From Sulfitobacter sabulilitoris (GTDB lineage Bacteria; Pseudomonadota; Alphaproteobacteria; Rhodobacterales; Rhodobacteraceae), in the NCBI RefSeq assembly GCF_005887615.1, contig NZ_VANS01000001.1:545415-609414 (forward strand): DNA of 64,000 nt, read 5' to 3'. Below, one piece after another: positions 30,362 through 38,968 of the stretch; position 1 is the stretch's first letter, and each line of letters begins with the position of its first letter. The notes beneath the pieces were generated by a model. The model was not told the origin of the DNA. It was given only the letters and a program-made list of their open reading frames with translations, and made no database searches. A program made the position numbers and the translations under genes.

Positions 30362-31513
30362 ATGCCAGCTCAGACTTCCACCCCAGACTTGTCACGGGCC
30401 TTGCCGCCCTGGGTCCCCGCCAGCGTCCGGAACTATCTGGCGCATACCGAAGCCGGTCTGCCGATCCGGGCGCTGGCACGGGCCTCGGGCTGTCATGCCT
30501 CGACCATTCTGCGCCAGATCCGGCGAGTCGAGTTGCGGCGCGACGATCCGCTGGTCGATGCCGCCCTGCGCGGGCTTGGGGCCAGAATGACGCCCCCCCG
30601 TTCATTGACGCCTGACCCAATGAAAAAGGAAATATCTCGCATGAATGCTATGACATCCGGCCCGTCCTCTGCCGATCGTGTTCCGATGGATCATGCCGCG
30701 CTGATGCGCGACGCGGTGCGGGTGCTGCGCCGCCTGGTTGAAAAGGGTGCCGTATTGGCGGTTGCCGCCGACATGGAAAAAGCCGTCGTTGTGCGCGACA
30801 CCGCCGGCGGCCCGTCCACGCGCACCGCCGTGGTGGATCGCCACGTCGCGCAGACGATGGCGCTGAAGAACTGGATCGCCGCCGAAACGACCGGGCGCAT
30901 CACACGCTATGCCATCACGCCCGCCGGGCGCACCGCGCTGACCGACATGATCCTCCAAGAGCAGCGCAGCGCCGGATTTGCCGAAAGCCAGACGCCCTTT
31001 GCGGATCAACATCGCCGCTGGGGCGAAAAGACGGTCGCGGATACCGATACGGGGCGCCCGCGCCGGATGCGCTACAACCTTGCCGAAAGCCCGCTGACCG
31101 CGCTGGCGCGGCGACGCGACAAATCGGGCAAACCGTTCCTGAGCGACGATCTGGTGACCGCCGGAGAGCGCCTGCGCGAGGATTTCGAGCTTGCGCAGAT
31201 GGGGCCGCGCGTCGCGCAGAATTGGGACCGGTTCCTGACCGGTGGCGGGCGTGGCGGCTTTGCCCCCGACAGCGGGATCGGCGATGGTCCGTCGACGGCC
31301 CGGGCGCGCGTGGCCGGCGCGCTGGCCGATCTGGGGCCGGGCCTGTCGGACGTGGTGCTGCGCTGCTGCTGTTATCTCGAGGGGCTCGAGACCGCGGAGC
31401 AGCGCATGGGCTGGTCGGCGCGGTCCGGCAAGATCGTGCTGCGCATCGCCCTGATGCGGCTCAAGCGGCATTATGACGAAACCACCGGTCCCGGCGGCCC
31501 GCTGATCGGGTGA
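30362..31513 (+). CDS. DUF6456 domain-containing probable DNA-binding protein
   Basis: A 383-residue protein. Residues 15-70 look like a helix-turn-helix (LPIRALARASGCHASTILRQIRRV), and the C-terminal ~130 residues (PLTALARRRDKSGKPFLSDDLVTAGERLREDFELAQM, then LGPGLSDVVLRCCCYLEGLE) form the DUF6456 domain that is confined to alphaproteobacteria. The middle section is low in conservation. It is likely a transcriptional regulator, but targets are unknown. Divergent from the DUF6477 gene. Confidence 0.8.
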   Translation: MPAQTSTPDLSRALPPWVPASVRNYLAHTEAGLPIRALARASGCHASTILRQIRRVELRRDDPLVDAALRGLGARMTPPRSLTPDPMKKEISRMNAMTSGPSSADRVPMDHAALMRDAVRVLRRLVEKGAVLAVAADMEKAVVVRDTAGGPSTRTAVVDRHVAQTMALKNWIAAETTGRITRYAITPAGRTALTDMILQEQRSAGFAESQTPFADQHRRWGEKTVADTDTGRPRRMRYNLAESPLTALARRRDKSGKPFLSDDLVTAGERLREDFELAQMGPRVAQNWDRFLTGGGRGGFAPDSGIGDGPSTARARVAGALADLGPGLSDVVLRCCCYLEGLETAEQRMGWSARSGKIVLRIALMRLKRHYDETTGPGGPLIG

Positions 31514-31599
31514 CGCGCCGGGGCGCTTGCGGCTTGCCCGGGCAGGGCGCACGATTGCGTGTGTGCCCTGCGACAGGCCTAGGCAGACGTGTGGGTGCA

Positions 31600-31623
31600 G
31601 GTCACTCTGCGGGGGAAGTGACC
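31600..31623. promoter_or_regulatory. dyad upstream of the DoxX-like gene
   Basis: GGTCACT (31600-31606) and AGTGACC (31617-31623) form a perfect seven-pair dyad with a 10-base spacer, 23 bases before the DoxX-like gene start. Its position and symmetry fit an operator or a leader hairpin. Confidence 0.35.
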
Positions 31624-31645
31624 CGAACAGCCACGGAGCCCCGAC

Positions 31646-32101
31646 ATGACCGCATTCGATCGCCGCGACGCCACCGCCACACTGATCCTGCGATTGGGCC
31701 TGTCGTGGTTCATGTTCCTCTGGGCGGCGCATAAAATCATAACGCCGGCGCAGTATCAGGGGCTGGCGCGTCATTTCGACGGGCTGGAGATCGCGCTTTG
31801 GCAGGTGTACCTGGTGGCGGCGGTGCAGATCGTGCTGTGTACCGCGATGGCGCTGGGGGCGCTGCGGCCCGTCAGCTATGGCGCACTGGCGCTGATGCAC
31901 GCCTATACCGTCAGCCGCCGCTGGGAGGGGTTTCTCGACCCATTTGCAGTGAACGGCAACGGATTCCCCGTCAACCGAAACCAGGTCATCGACCTGGCGG
32001 TGATGGCGGCCTTTGTCGCGCTGGTCCTGCTGATCCACCGCGATCGATTCAGCCTGGGCGGCTGGATGAGCCATCGCATGGGCGCGCGGTGGTGGCAGTA
32101 G
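31646..32101 (+). CDS. DoxX-like membrane protein
   Basis: A 151-residue inner-membrane protein with about four hydrophobic helices (LILRLGLSWFMFLWAAHKII near 12-32; VYLVAAVQIVLCTAMALGAL; a middle helix; VIDLAVMAAFVALVLLI near 118-134). It fits the DoxX/SURF4-like superfamily, small membrane oxidoreductase-related proteins of uncertain role, including Rhodobacterales members near oxidative-stress genes. Nearby dyad suggests regulated expression. Function unknown. Confidence 0.72.
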   Translation: MTAFDRRDATATLILRLGLSWFMFLWAAHKIITPAQYQGLARHFDGLEIALWQVYLVAAVQIVLCTAMALGALRPVSYGALALMHAYTVSRRWEGFLDPFAVNGNGFPVNRNQVIDLAVMAAFVALVLLIHRDRFSLGGWMSHRMGARWWQ

Positions 32102-32216
32102 CGGTCGCTTGCATCGAGGGGGCCCGGACGCAGTCCGCCTGTCCTGCGCTGAATCAAGAACAGAATTCGAAAACCCGCTACCGTGGCTGCGGGACCAGCG
32201 ACATCGGGGGGACATC

Positions 32217-32810
32217 ATGGCCGCGACCGGACTTCTTGCGACCTGTGCGCGGCGCGGCGTCACGGTCATCGCAGTGTTGCTGGCTCTGCCGGGGCAGCCG
32301 GAGGCGCAGGAACGGCGCTATGTCGATCTTTTCGCCGGCCAGATGACCACCAACAAATTCTATCAGGCCGTCGATCCCACGTCGGTGGATTTCGCGGATT
32401 CGTGGTTTCTGGGCGCCGGTTTCGGATGGGAACGCCCCATCGGCGCCAGCCGCTTTGACTGGGGACTCCAGGCGCAGATCGTCGGCCATGCCGGCCGGCA
32501 GGACCATTTCGAGGTCAACGTGCCGGTGATCATCCGTTACCGGCCGCGCGACCCCTGGCCCCGCTGGGTCGAAAGCACCGCCTTCGGCATCGGCGTGTCG
32601 CACGCCACCAAGACGCCACAGGTCGAAATCGACCGGCGCGGCGAATCGAGCCGGTCCTTCGTCTATTGGATGGCCGAGATCGAAATCGCGCATCCGCGCC
32701 CGGGCAGCAGCGTGATCGCGCGGCTGCATCACCGCTCCGACGGGTACGGGCTTTATGATGCCGAAGGCGGGTCGAGCGCGCTTGTGATCGGCTGGCGCAT
32801 GTCCTTCTGA
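32217..32810 (+). CDS. PagL-like outer-membrane lipid A 3-O-deacylase-related protein
   Basis: A 197-residue protein with a signal peptide (cleavage after about A30, LPGQPEAQE) and eight probable beta-strands, ending in Phe. Near the C-terminus [10 protein letters not shown] (171-180) matches the PagL catalytic His-x-Ser pattern. PagL removes the 3-O-acyl chain from lipid A in the outer membrane. Homology to true PagL is distant, so activity is inferred. The ATG at 32217 follows GGGGGGA. It lies 86 bases before lipA on plus. Confidence 0.75.
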   Translation: MAATGLLATCARRGVTVIAVLLALPGQPEAQERRYVDLFAGQMTTNKFYQAVDPTSVDFADSWFLGAGFGWERPIGASRFDWGLQAQIVGHAGRQDHFEVNVPVIIRYRPRDPWPRWVESTAFGIGVSHATKTPQVEIDRRGESSRSFVYWMAEIEIAHPRPGSSVIARLHHRSDGYGLYDAEGGSSALVIGWRMSF

Positions 32811-32896
32811 GGGCCGCGGCACGCCTTGTCGCACCCATTGGACAAAGCGCGGGCGGATGGCTAGATACGGTAGCAGCAATCGATAGGAGCCCTGCC

Positions 32897-33856
32897 ATGC
32901 GCCCGCGCGATCTGAAGATCCCCGAACAGCGCCACCCCGAAAAGGCGCGCCGTCCCGACAACGCTCAACCCAAGAAGCCGGACTGGATCCGCGTCAAGGC
33001 GCCCGGCGGCAAGGGCTATGCCGAAACGGCGAAGATCATGCGCGACAACAAGCTGGTCACCGTCTGCGAAGAGGCGGGCTGTCCCAATGTGGGCGAATGC
33101 TGGAGCCAGGGCCACGCCACGATGATGATCATGGGCGAGGTCTGCACCCGCGCCTGCACCTTCTGCAACATTGCCACCGGCAAGCCACCCGAGGACCTGG
33201 ACGCGTTCGAGCCGGGGCGCGTGGCGCATGCGGTGGAAAAGCTGGGCCTCAATCACGTGGTCATCACGTCCGTGGATCGCGACGACGTTGAGGATGGCGG
33301 CGCCGATCACTTCGCGCAGACCATTCGCGCGATCCGCCACCGCAGTCCCGACACCACGATCGAGATCCTGACGCCCGATTTCATCAAATGCGACCCCTCG
33401 GTGCTGGAGGTGGTGGTCGAGGCGCGGCCGGACGTGTTCAACCACAACCTGGAAACGGTGCCGGGCCTCTATCCGGAGGTGCGCCCCGGCGCGCGGTATT
33501 TCCATTCGCTGCGACTGCTGCAGAGGGTGAAGGAACTGGACCCGTCGATGTTCACCAAATCCGGCATCATGGTGGGACTGGGCGAGAACCGCCAGGCCGT
33601 GGCACAGGTGATGGACGACATGCGGGCCGCCGACATCGATTTCCTGACCGTCGGCCAGTACCTCCAGCCGACGCCCAAGCACCACGCGGTGGACCGCTTC
33701 GTGCACCCCGATGAATTCGCCGCCTACGAAAAGGCCGCCTATGGCAAGGGGTTCCTCATGGTGTCGGCGACGCCGCTGACCCGGTCGTCCTATCACGCGG
33801 GCGACGATTTCGCGCGGCTGCGCGCAGCCCGGAACCGCAAGCTCGGGATCGCCTGA
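32897..33856 (+). CDS. lipA: lipoyl synthase LipA
   Basis: Radical SAM enzyme that inserts two sulfurs into octanoyl groups to make lipoate on the E2 and H proteins. Both clusters are visible: the auxiliary cluster [12 protein letters not shown] (about 56-67) and the radical [11 protein letters not shown] (about 82-89). It also has TSVDRDD and the C-terminal [10 protein letters not shown] segment, where a serine ligates the auxiliary cluster. Length of 319 residues is typical. A TAGGAG ribosome site precedes the ATG. Confidence 0.97.
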   Translation: MRPRDLKIPEQRHPEKARRPDNAQPKKPDWIRVKAPGGKGYAETAKIMRDNKLVTVCEEAGCPNVGECWSQGHATMMIMGEVCTRACTFCNIATGKPPEDLDAFEPGRVAHAVEKLGLNHVVITSVDRDDVEDGGADHFAQTIRAIRHRSPDTTIEILTPDFIKCDPSVLEVVVEARPDVFNHNLETVPGLYPEVRPGARYFHSLRLLQRVKELDPSMFTKSGIMVGLGENRQAVAQVMDDMRAADIDFLTVGQYLQPTPKHHAVDRFVHPDEFAAYEKAAYGKGFLMVSATPLTRSSYHAGDDFARLRAARNRKLGIA

Positions 33857-33882
33857 GCGCGCAGCGGCATTTTCAGAACTTT

Positions 33883-33910
33883 CCGGTCCGTTTTCTTTGA
33901 AAGAAACCGG
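33883..33910. terminator. possible bidirectional terminator between lipA and the dihaem cytochrome gene
   Basis: CCGGT (33883-33887) and ACCGG (33906-33910) flank a TTTCTT/AAGAAA hairpin in the gap between convergent genes. Both strands carry short T-rich tracts. Weaker than the other terminators in the window. Confidence 0.35.
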
Positions 33911-34810
33911 CTAGTGCACCGGCGGCACGATCTTGAGATAGGCCGCGATCGCCTCGAGGTCGTCCTTTGGCAGTCTGGAGAGGTTATCGACGACATCGGC
34001 CATTTCGCCCCCCACGCTGTCATAATCCGGCGTCAGGCCGGTGGTGAAATAGGCCACCAGGTCGTCTTGCGACCACTCCAGCGCGGCGGGTGTGATATCG
34101 GGGATCTTGCCCTTGCCCGCCGGGTTCGGCCCACCGCCGAGCCACGCATCCCGCCGCAGCCCGCCCAGCACGTTGCGCGGGGTGTGACATTCGCCGCAAT
34201 GCGCCAGTGCCTCGACCAGGTAGCGCCCCCGCGCGGCGGCCTCCGTCAGATCGCCCGACACCACGAAATCGTCACGGACATACAGCCGCTTCCAAATCCC
34301 GATCCCGCGCCGGATCGAAAAGGGAAAGCTCACGTCATGCGCGCGCGACGGCGCATCGGAGGCCGGCAGGCCGCGCATGAAGGCGAAAAGATCCCTCAGA
34401 TCCGCCTTTGTCATGTGGCGGTAGGCGGCATAGGGGAACACGGGGTAGTAGTGCTGTCCTTCGGGGGACACGCCCGCCATCACGGCGCGCGCGAATTGCG
34501 CCACCGTCCAGTCGCCGATACCGGCATCGGGATGCGGGCTGATGTTGGGCGCATAGAAGGTGCCGAAAGCGCTGGTAAAGCCAAGGCCACCGGACAGCAG
34601 GCGCATCGCATCGCCCTCTGCGCCCGGGGCGGCATGGCACGAGGCACAGCCGCCCGCGTGAAACACCAGCTCGCCCGCGCGCGCATCACCGGGCAGGGAC
34701 CAGTCGCCCGCCACCGTACCGGGCCGCGTCGCGACCAGACCTGCCACGGCAACCGCGGCGACGATCACTGCGCCGGCCCACCCGATTCGCCGTGCCAGCC
34801 CGCCGGCCAT
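33911..34810 (-). CDS. dihaem c-type cytochrome
   Basis: A 299-residue periplasmic or membrane-anchored protein with two CxxCH haem motifs: CASCH (about residue 56) and CGECH (about 207). An N-terminal hydrophobic stretch (IGWAGAVIVAAVAVAGLVATRP, 9-30) acts as signal or anchor. The start at 34810 is just after the cytochrome c' stop (four-base gap). Its partners and acceptor are unclear; it resembles dihaem cytochromes of alcohol/aldehyde dehydrogenase complexes or sulfur oxidation. It is cotranscribed behind the cytochrome c' gene. Confidence 0.87.
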   Translation of the reverse strand: MAGGLARRIGWAGAVIVAAVAVAGLVATRPGTVAGDWSLPGDARAGELVFHAGGCASCHAAPGAEGDAMRLLSGGLGFTSAFGTFYAPNISPHPDAGIGDWTVAQFARAVMAGVSPEGQHYYPVFPYAAYRHMTKADLRDLFAFMRGLPASDAPSRAHDVSFPFSIRRGIGIWKRLYVRDDFVVSGDLTEAAARGRYLVEALAHCGECHTPRNVLGGLRRDAWLGGGPNPAGKGKIPDITPAALEWSQDDLVAYFTTGLTPDYDSVGGEMADVVDNLSRLPKDDLEAIAAYLKIVPPVH

Positions 34811-34814
34811 CGGA

Positions 34815-35294
34815 TCAGTTTTTGGGGCCGCGGTAGTCGTCGTGGCAGGCCTTGCAGGCGCCGCCCAGATCCTCCATCGCCGCCTGAATGGCCGCAAGAT
34901 CGGCACCGGCAGCGGTTTCCATCGCCGCGGCGGCGGTTTGCAGGGCGGTGAACTTCGCCTCGAACCCCGCGGCATCGGTCCAGACGGCGGGTTTGGCGCG
35001 CGCGCCCTCGACCCTACCCTGTTCGGTGCCCGCGACCCACGTCAGCGACCGGTCGAGCCGCGCCGCGGCATTGAGGTTCGCGGCGGCGGCACGCGCGGTC
35101 GCAGTGTCGAAGGGAATGTCGCCCTTGGCCATATCGCCCAGAACGCCGGTGTTGTAGCTGATGAGCTGCATCTGCGCGCGGCGGGCATCCACCGCTGATT
35201 TCAGCGCCTTGTCGGAATGGGCCGCGGCAAACGCGGTCGTGGCAAGAACGGCAAAGGTCAGAGTGGCGGTCAAGGTCACATCGGAAATACGCAT
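34815..35294 (-). CDS. cytochrome c' (class II c-type cytochrome)
   Basis: A 159-residue periplasmic haem protein. A signal peptide covers residues 1-24 (MRISDVTLTATLTF..AAAHS), and the haem motif CKACH lies near the C-terminus (about 149-153), as in four-helix-bundle cytochromes c'. These bind NO and may protect against nitrosative stress. No cytochrome b561 partner is present; a dihaem cytochrome c follows instead. A purine-rich AGGAGG lies just upstream. Confidence 0.93.
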   Translation of the reverse strand: MRISDVTLTATLTFAVLATTAFAAAHSDKALKSAVDARRAQMQLISYNTGVLGDMAKGDIPFDTATARAAAANLNAAARLDRSLTWVAGTEQGRVEGARAKPAVWTDAAGFEAKFTALQTAAAAMETAAGADLAAIQAAMEDLGGACKACHDDYRGPKN

Positions 35295-35394
35295 GGGTCA
35301 CCTCCTTGTTGAACGTGACGTTGACCGTACCATGGGGCTGCGGGCGCGCGCGTACACTTTTGCGATAGCGGTCGGGGCGCCGTCCGCGCCGCCC

Positions 35395-35562
35395 TCAGCG
35401 GCGAATCCGCTCTGCCGTGGCCCAGTCGGGCCAATATCCCAGCTTTTCGATGCCCCATATCGCCACACCCGCGGCCACGATCGCAAAGACCAGCTTGACC
35501 CGTTTCTCAGAGGGCGGGTTGCGGGCCCATTTCGACATGCGAAACAGCCAGATCGGGCTCAT
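35395..35562 (-). CDS. 55-residue single-pass membrane protein coupled to hpt
   Basis: A 55-codon gene whose ATG overlaps the hpt stop as ATGA, so it is translated from the hpt message. The peptide starts [15 protein letters not shown], has a basic loop (PPSEKRVK) and one hydrophobic helix ([15 protein letters not shown], about 24-38), then a tryptophan-rich tail (YWPDWA). Its small size has probably kept it unannotated. I recognise similar small proteins behind hpt in related genomes only loosely. Function unknown. Confidence 0.75.
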   Translation of the reverse strand: MSPIWLFRMSKWARNPPSEKRVKLVFAIVAAGVAIWGIEKLGYWPDWATAERIRR

Positions 35563-36107
35563 GCCGGACCGTCGATAAAACGGACCTTGCCGATGAAGGG
35601 CAGGTTGCGATTGCGCTGCGCGAAATCGATGCCGTAGCCCACGACGAACTCGTCGGGAATTTCAAAACCGGTCCAGTCGGCCTTGAAATCGACTTCGCGG
35701 CGGCTGGGCTTGTCCAGAAGCGCGATCGATTTCAACCGTGCGGGATTGCGGCTGGCCAGCAGTCGCGTGACGTGGTTGAGCGTGTGCCCGGTGTCGACGA
35801 TGTCTTCGACGACCAGAACGTCGCGACCTTCAATTGCACCGCGCAAGTCCTTGAGAATACGCACTTCCCGACTGCTTTCCATACCATCGCCATAGCTTGA
35901 CGCCTCCAGGAAATCGACCTCGATCGGCAGGTCCAGTTCGCGCACAAGGTCGGCGATGAACACAAAACTGCCGCGCAGCAGACCTACCACGACCAGCTTG
36001 TCGGTGCCGTCGAATTCATCGTGGATCTCGCGACACAGCGCCTCGATTCGCGCGGCGATCGCCTTGGCCGAGATCATTTCATCTATGACATATGGCCGCG
36101 CTGACAT
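35559..36107 (-). CDS. hpt: hypoxanthine phosphoribosyltransferase
   Basis: Purine salvage enzyme joining hypoxanthine or guanine to PRPP. The 182-residue protein has the PRPP-binding [14 protein letters not shown] loop (about 95-108) and the [16 protein letters not shown] and [18 protein letters not shown] segments of the type I family. The start at 36107 follows a GGCAAAGCC stretch with a weak ribosome site. Divergent from the RatA/COQ10-like gene; it shares its message with the small membrane gene downstream. Confidence 0.94.
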   Translation of the reverse strand: MSARPYVIDEMISAKAIAARIEALCREIHDEFDGTDKLVVVGLLRGSFVFIADLVRELDLPIEVDFLEASSYGDGMESSREVRILKDLRGAIEGRDVLVVEDIVDTGHTLNHVTRLLASRNPARLKSIALLDKPSRREVDFKADWTGFEIPDEFVVGYGIDFAQRNRNLPFIGKVRFIDGPA

Positions 36108-36176
36108 GGCTTTGCCCTTGAATTTCGGGAGGTTCGCGTAGAGTTACGGTGCTATCGTGGACCATATGAGAAATCA

Positions 36177-36626
36177 ATGCCGACACATTCCGAGACCCGC
36201 AAGCTGCCTTATACGGCGCAACAGATGTATGACCTTGTCGCCGACGTGGGATCCTATCCCGAGTTTCTGCCGTGGTGCGCCGCCGCGCGGGTGAAATCGG
36301 AGACACCCAAGACCGACCACACGATCATGGAGGCCGATCTGGTGATCAGCTTCAAGGTCTTTCGCGAACGGTTCACCAGCCGCGTCGTGCTGTGGCCCGA
36401 GACGAAAAAGATCGATACCGAATATCTTGACGGGCCGTTCAAATACATGAAATCGAACTGGGCGTTCAAGGATGTTCAGGGCGGCTGCGAGGTGTCGTTC
36501 TTCGTCGATTTCGCGTTCAAGAACATGATCCTGCAAAAGCTGATCGGCGTCGTTTTCAACGAGGCGATGCAGCGGATCGTGCGCGCCTTCGAGACGCGCG
36601 CCGAAAAGCTTTACGCCAAGGTGTAA
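36177..36626 (+). CDS. RatA/COQ10-like START-domain protein
   Basis: A 149-residue helix-grip protein of the polyketide cyclase/START superfamily. Segments YDLVADVGSYPEFLPWC (about 20-36) and FKNMILQKLIGVVFNEAMQRI near 115-135 match the RatA/COQ10-type proteins, which bind ubiquinone or, in E. coli RatA, interact with the 50S subunit. The alphaproteobacterial member most likely binds coenzyme Q. Start codon is ATG at 36177 with a weak ribosome site. Divergent from hpt. Confidence 0.88.
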   Translation: MPTHSETRKLPYTAQQMYDLVADVGSYPEFLPWCAAARVKSETPKTDHTIMEADLVISFKVFRERFTSRVVLWPETKKIDTEYLDGPFKYMKSNWAFKDVQGGCEVSFFVDFAFKNMILQKLIGVVFNEAMQRIVRAFETRAEKLYAKV

Positions 36627-36627
36627 G

Positions 36628-36652
36628 CCCTCCGGCCGCATGGGCCGGAGGG
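36628..36652. terminator. strong hairpin between convergent genes
   Basis: CCCTCCGGCC (36628-36637) and GGCCGGAGGG (36643-36652) form a perfect ten-pair stem with a GCATG loop. It lies 2 bases past the RatA-like stop and 9 before the amt stop. There is no T-run on either side, so termination is probable but not certain. Confidence 0.5.
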
Positions 36653-36661
36653 GCAGGCACC

Positions 36662-37843
36662 CTAGCTGGTGATGTCGTAGGCACGCTCTCCGTGGACCGC
36701 CAGATCGAGGCCGTTGGTTTCGGTCTCCGCATCCACGCGCAGGGGTGTGACCAGCCGCACCACAAGCACCAGACCCACCGTCACCGCGACCGTGTAAACG
36801 CCCACGATGGCCAGCGACCCAAGTTGCGCGGCCCAGGCGCCCGCGCCGAAGACCGCGATCATCACAGTTCCGAAAATGCCGCCCACGCCGTGCACGGCAA
36901 AGACATCGAGCGTATCGTCGATCTTGAGACGATTGCGAATGAGCACCACCGCTTCCTGGCACAGCACACCGGCGACCGCACCGATCAAAAGCGCTTCGAG
37001 CGGGCCGACGAAACCGGAGGCGGGCGTGATCGACGCCAGCCCCGCGATCGTGCCCGTGACAAGCCCCACCAGCGACGCCTTGCCGAACTTCACCATTTCC
37101 CATCCGGCCCAGGTCAGCGATGCCGTCGCGGCCGAGATATGCGTGACCGTCAGCGCCATCGCGGCCCCGCCATCGGCGGCAAGCTGACTGCCGCCGTTGA
37201 AACCGAACCATCCGACCCAGAGCATCGCGGCGCCGATCATCACGAGGCCGGGATTATGCGGCGGCGTCGTCTGGTTGCGGCGCGGCCCAAGAAAGATCGC
37301 CAGCACCAGCGCAGCCAGACCGGCGGTTTCATGCACCACGATGCCGCCCGCGAAATCGCGCACCCCGGTATCGCCGAAAATGCCGCCATCGGCCAGCATC
37401 CCGCCGCCCCAGACCCAATGCACCACCGGCGCATAGCACAAGAGCATCCACAGGCCCGAGAACAGCAGGACAAAGCCAAAGCCGACCCGCTCGACATAGG
37501 CGCCGACGATCAGCGCGGGCGTGATCACCGCGAATGTCATCTGGAACGCAAAGAACAGCACCTCGGGCAGGGTGCCCGCGAGGCTGTCGGCGGTCACGCC
37601 GCGCAGCGCCAGTTTGTCCAGTCCGCCCCAGACCCCGCTGTCGCCCGATCCGAACGCGATGGAATAGCCAAAGATGAACCACAGGATGCTCATCAGGCAG
37701 GCGACCGCGTAGCAATGCATGAAGACGCTCAGCACGTTGCGGCTGCGGACGAGCCCGCCGTAAAACAATGCCAGCCCCGGCAGCGTCATGAATAGGACCA
37801 ATGCGGTGGCGACCATGATCCAGGCTGTATCAGCTCCGTTCAT
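36662..37843 (-). CDS. amt: ammonium transporter Amt
   Basis: A 393-residue inner-membrane channel with eleven predicted helices, importing NH4+/NH3 during nitrogen limitation. Family marks: LPGLALFYGGLVRSRNVLS near residue 20-38, the first pore histidine in VVHWVWGGG (about 155), WFGFNGGS, and the second pore histidine in DVFAVHGVGG (about 305). The start at 37843 is the first that yields a proper family N-terminus. Unlike in many bacteria there is no glnK next to it. The genomic closeness to the ntr cluster (2.5 kb) fits nitrogen control. Confidence 0.95.
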   Translation of the reverse strand: MNGADTAWIMVATALVLFMTLPGLALFYGGLVRSRNVLSVFMHCYAVACLMSILWFIFGYSIAFGSGDSGVWGGLDKLALRGVTADSLAGTLPEVLFFAFQMTFAVITPALIVGAYVERVGFGFVLLFSGLWMLLCYAPVVHWVWGGGMLADGGIFGDTGVRDFAGGIVVHETAGLAALVLAIFLGPRRNQTTPPHNPGLVMIGAAMLWVGWFGFNGGSQLAADGGAAMALTVTHISAATASLTWAGWEMVKFGKASLVGLVTGTIAGLASITPASGFVGPLEALLIGAVAGVLCQEAVVLIRNRLKIDDTLDVFAVHGVGGIFGTVMIAVFGAGAWAAQLGSLAIVGVYTVAVTVGLVLVVRLVTPLRVDAETETNGLDLAVHGERAYDITS

Positions 37844-38010
37844 CTTTGATTTCCCCTTGAGTTGCGGTGGCCGCGACAATGCGCAGAGACCGCCCAATAA
37901 AAAGGGGAGAGCGACGTTTCACCGCCGGAATTTCAGGCAATCCGCGAACTGCATATATTTTGTGCGCCAATTTGCAGGTATCGCCCAAATATCATGCGAT
38001 CCGCAAAACG

Positions 38011-38475
38011 TCAGAGCGCATCCAGCAGCAGGCGCAGCGCATGGTCTCGGGCGGCTGCACGCACCTTGTCGCGGCCCAGGGCGCCGAATTCCACCGTGTC
38101 GGTGCGAATGTCGCCCCGTGTCGCGATGCCAAAGCAGACCCGGCCCTCGGGCTTGAACTCTGACCCGCCTGGTCCGGCGATTCCGGTGATCGCCACGGCC
38201 AGGTGCGCATGCGACCGCGCCAACGCGCCCTGCGCCATTTCGCGCGCCACCTCGGGCGACACCGCGCCATGCGCCGCCAGCGTGTCGGGCGATACGCCCA
38301 GCATCTCGACCTTGGCGGCGTTGGTGTAGGTGATGAACCCGCGGTCAACCACCGCCGAGGATCCCGGAATATCGGTCAGCGCCGCCGCGACCATCCCGCC
38401 CGTGCAGCTTTCGGCGGTGGCAATCATCTTGCCATCTTTCTTCGCATTATCAAGCACCTGCGACGCAAGGCTCAT
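38011..38475 (-). CDS. cinA: CinA C-terminal-type NMN amidohydrolase (PncC)
   Basis: A 154-residue protein equivalent to the C-terminal domain of CinA, which deamidates nicotinamide mononucleotide. The catalytic region ATAESCTGGMVAA is near residues 19-31, and the SFITYTNAAK-like segment GFITYTNAAKVEML near 46, with VAITGIAGPGG at about 95-105. The start at 38475 is one base past the pgpA stop, so it belongs to the ispDF-pgpA-cinA operon. The N-terminal molybdopterin-like CinA domain is absent, as expected for PncC. Confidence 0.9.
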   Translation of the reverse strand: MSLASQVLDNAKKDGKMIATAESCTGGMVAAALTDIPGSSAVVDRGFITYTNAAKVEMLGVSPDTLAAHGAVSPEVAREMAQGALARSHAHLAVAITGIAGPGGSEFKPEGRVCFGIATRGDIRTDTVEFGALGRDKVRAAARDHALRLLLDAL

Positions 38476-38476
38476 G

Positions 38477-38968
38477 TCAAAATACCCCGTGATAGAGGCC
38501 AGCCATCGCCACGACACCAAGCGCCGCGAACAGGCCCGCGATCACATCGTCCAGCATCACGCCCAGGGCATCGCCGCGCCGGTCGGCCCAGCCGACGGGA
38601 CCGGGCTTCCAGATGTCGAATAGCCGAAACAACGCGAATGCGGCGATCCAGCCGGGCCACATCACGAGGATATCCAGCCCCATCGACCAACTGGCATAGC
38701 TGAGCGGCCCGAGCGCCAGCCACTGGCCCGCCACCTCGTCGATGACGATCTCGGAGGGGTCGTGGTCGTCCTGGCCCGCCGTGAGGCGCGCGGTGGCCCA
38801 CCATCCTGCCGCAAAGGCCACGACGATCCCCACGCAAAACAACGAAAACCCCCCGAGGGCATGGACCAGCCACCCCAGCGGAAGCGCCGCCAGCGACCCC
38901 CATGTGCCGGGCGCCGGACGGATATGGCCGACCCCGAACACCGTGCCGATCACGCCCGCCGCGGTCAT
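38477..38968 (-). CDS. pgpA: phosphatidylglycerophosphatase A PgpA
   Basis: A 163-residue inner-membrane phosphatase that makes phosphatidylglycerol. Helices near 35-65 and 90-120, and family residues [12 protein letters not shown] (21-32), [10 protein letters not shown] (84-93, the catalytic D/E motif) and FRLFDIWKP (123-131) are all present. The ATG at 38968 overlaps the ispDF stop by four bases, so translation is coupled. Confidence 0.94.
   Translation of the reverse strand: MTAAGVIGTVFGVGHIRPAPGTWGSLAALPLGWLVHALGGFSLFCVGIVVAFAAGWWATARLTAGQDDHDPSEIVIDEVAGQWLALGPLSYASWSMGLDILVMWPGWIAAFALFRLFDIWKPGPVGWADRRGDALGVMLDDVIAGLFAALGVVAMAGLYHGVF

Noticed and set aside
37844-38010. NtrC-type palindrome upstream of amt
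   Set aside because: TGCGCC-AATTTGCA only weakly recalls TGCACC-N5-GGTGCA and has too many mismatches.
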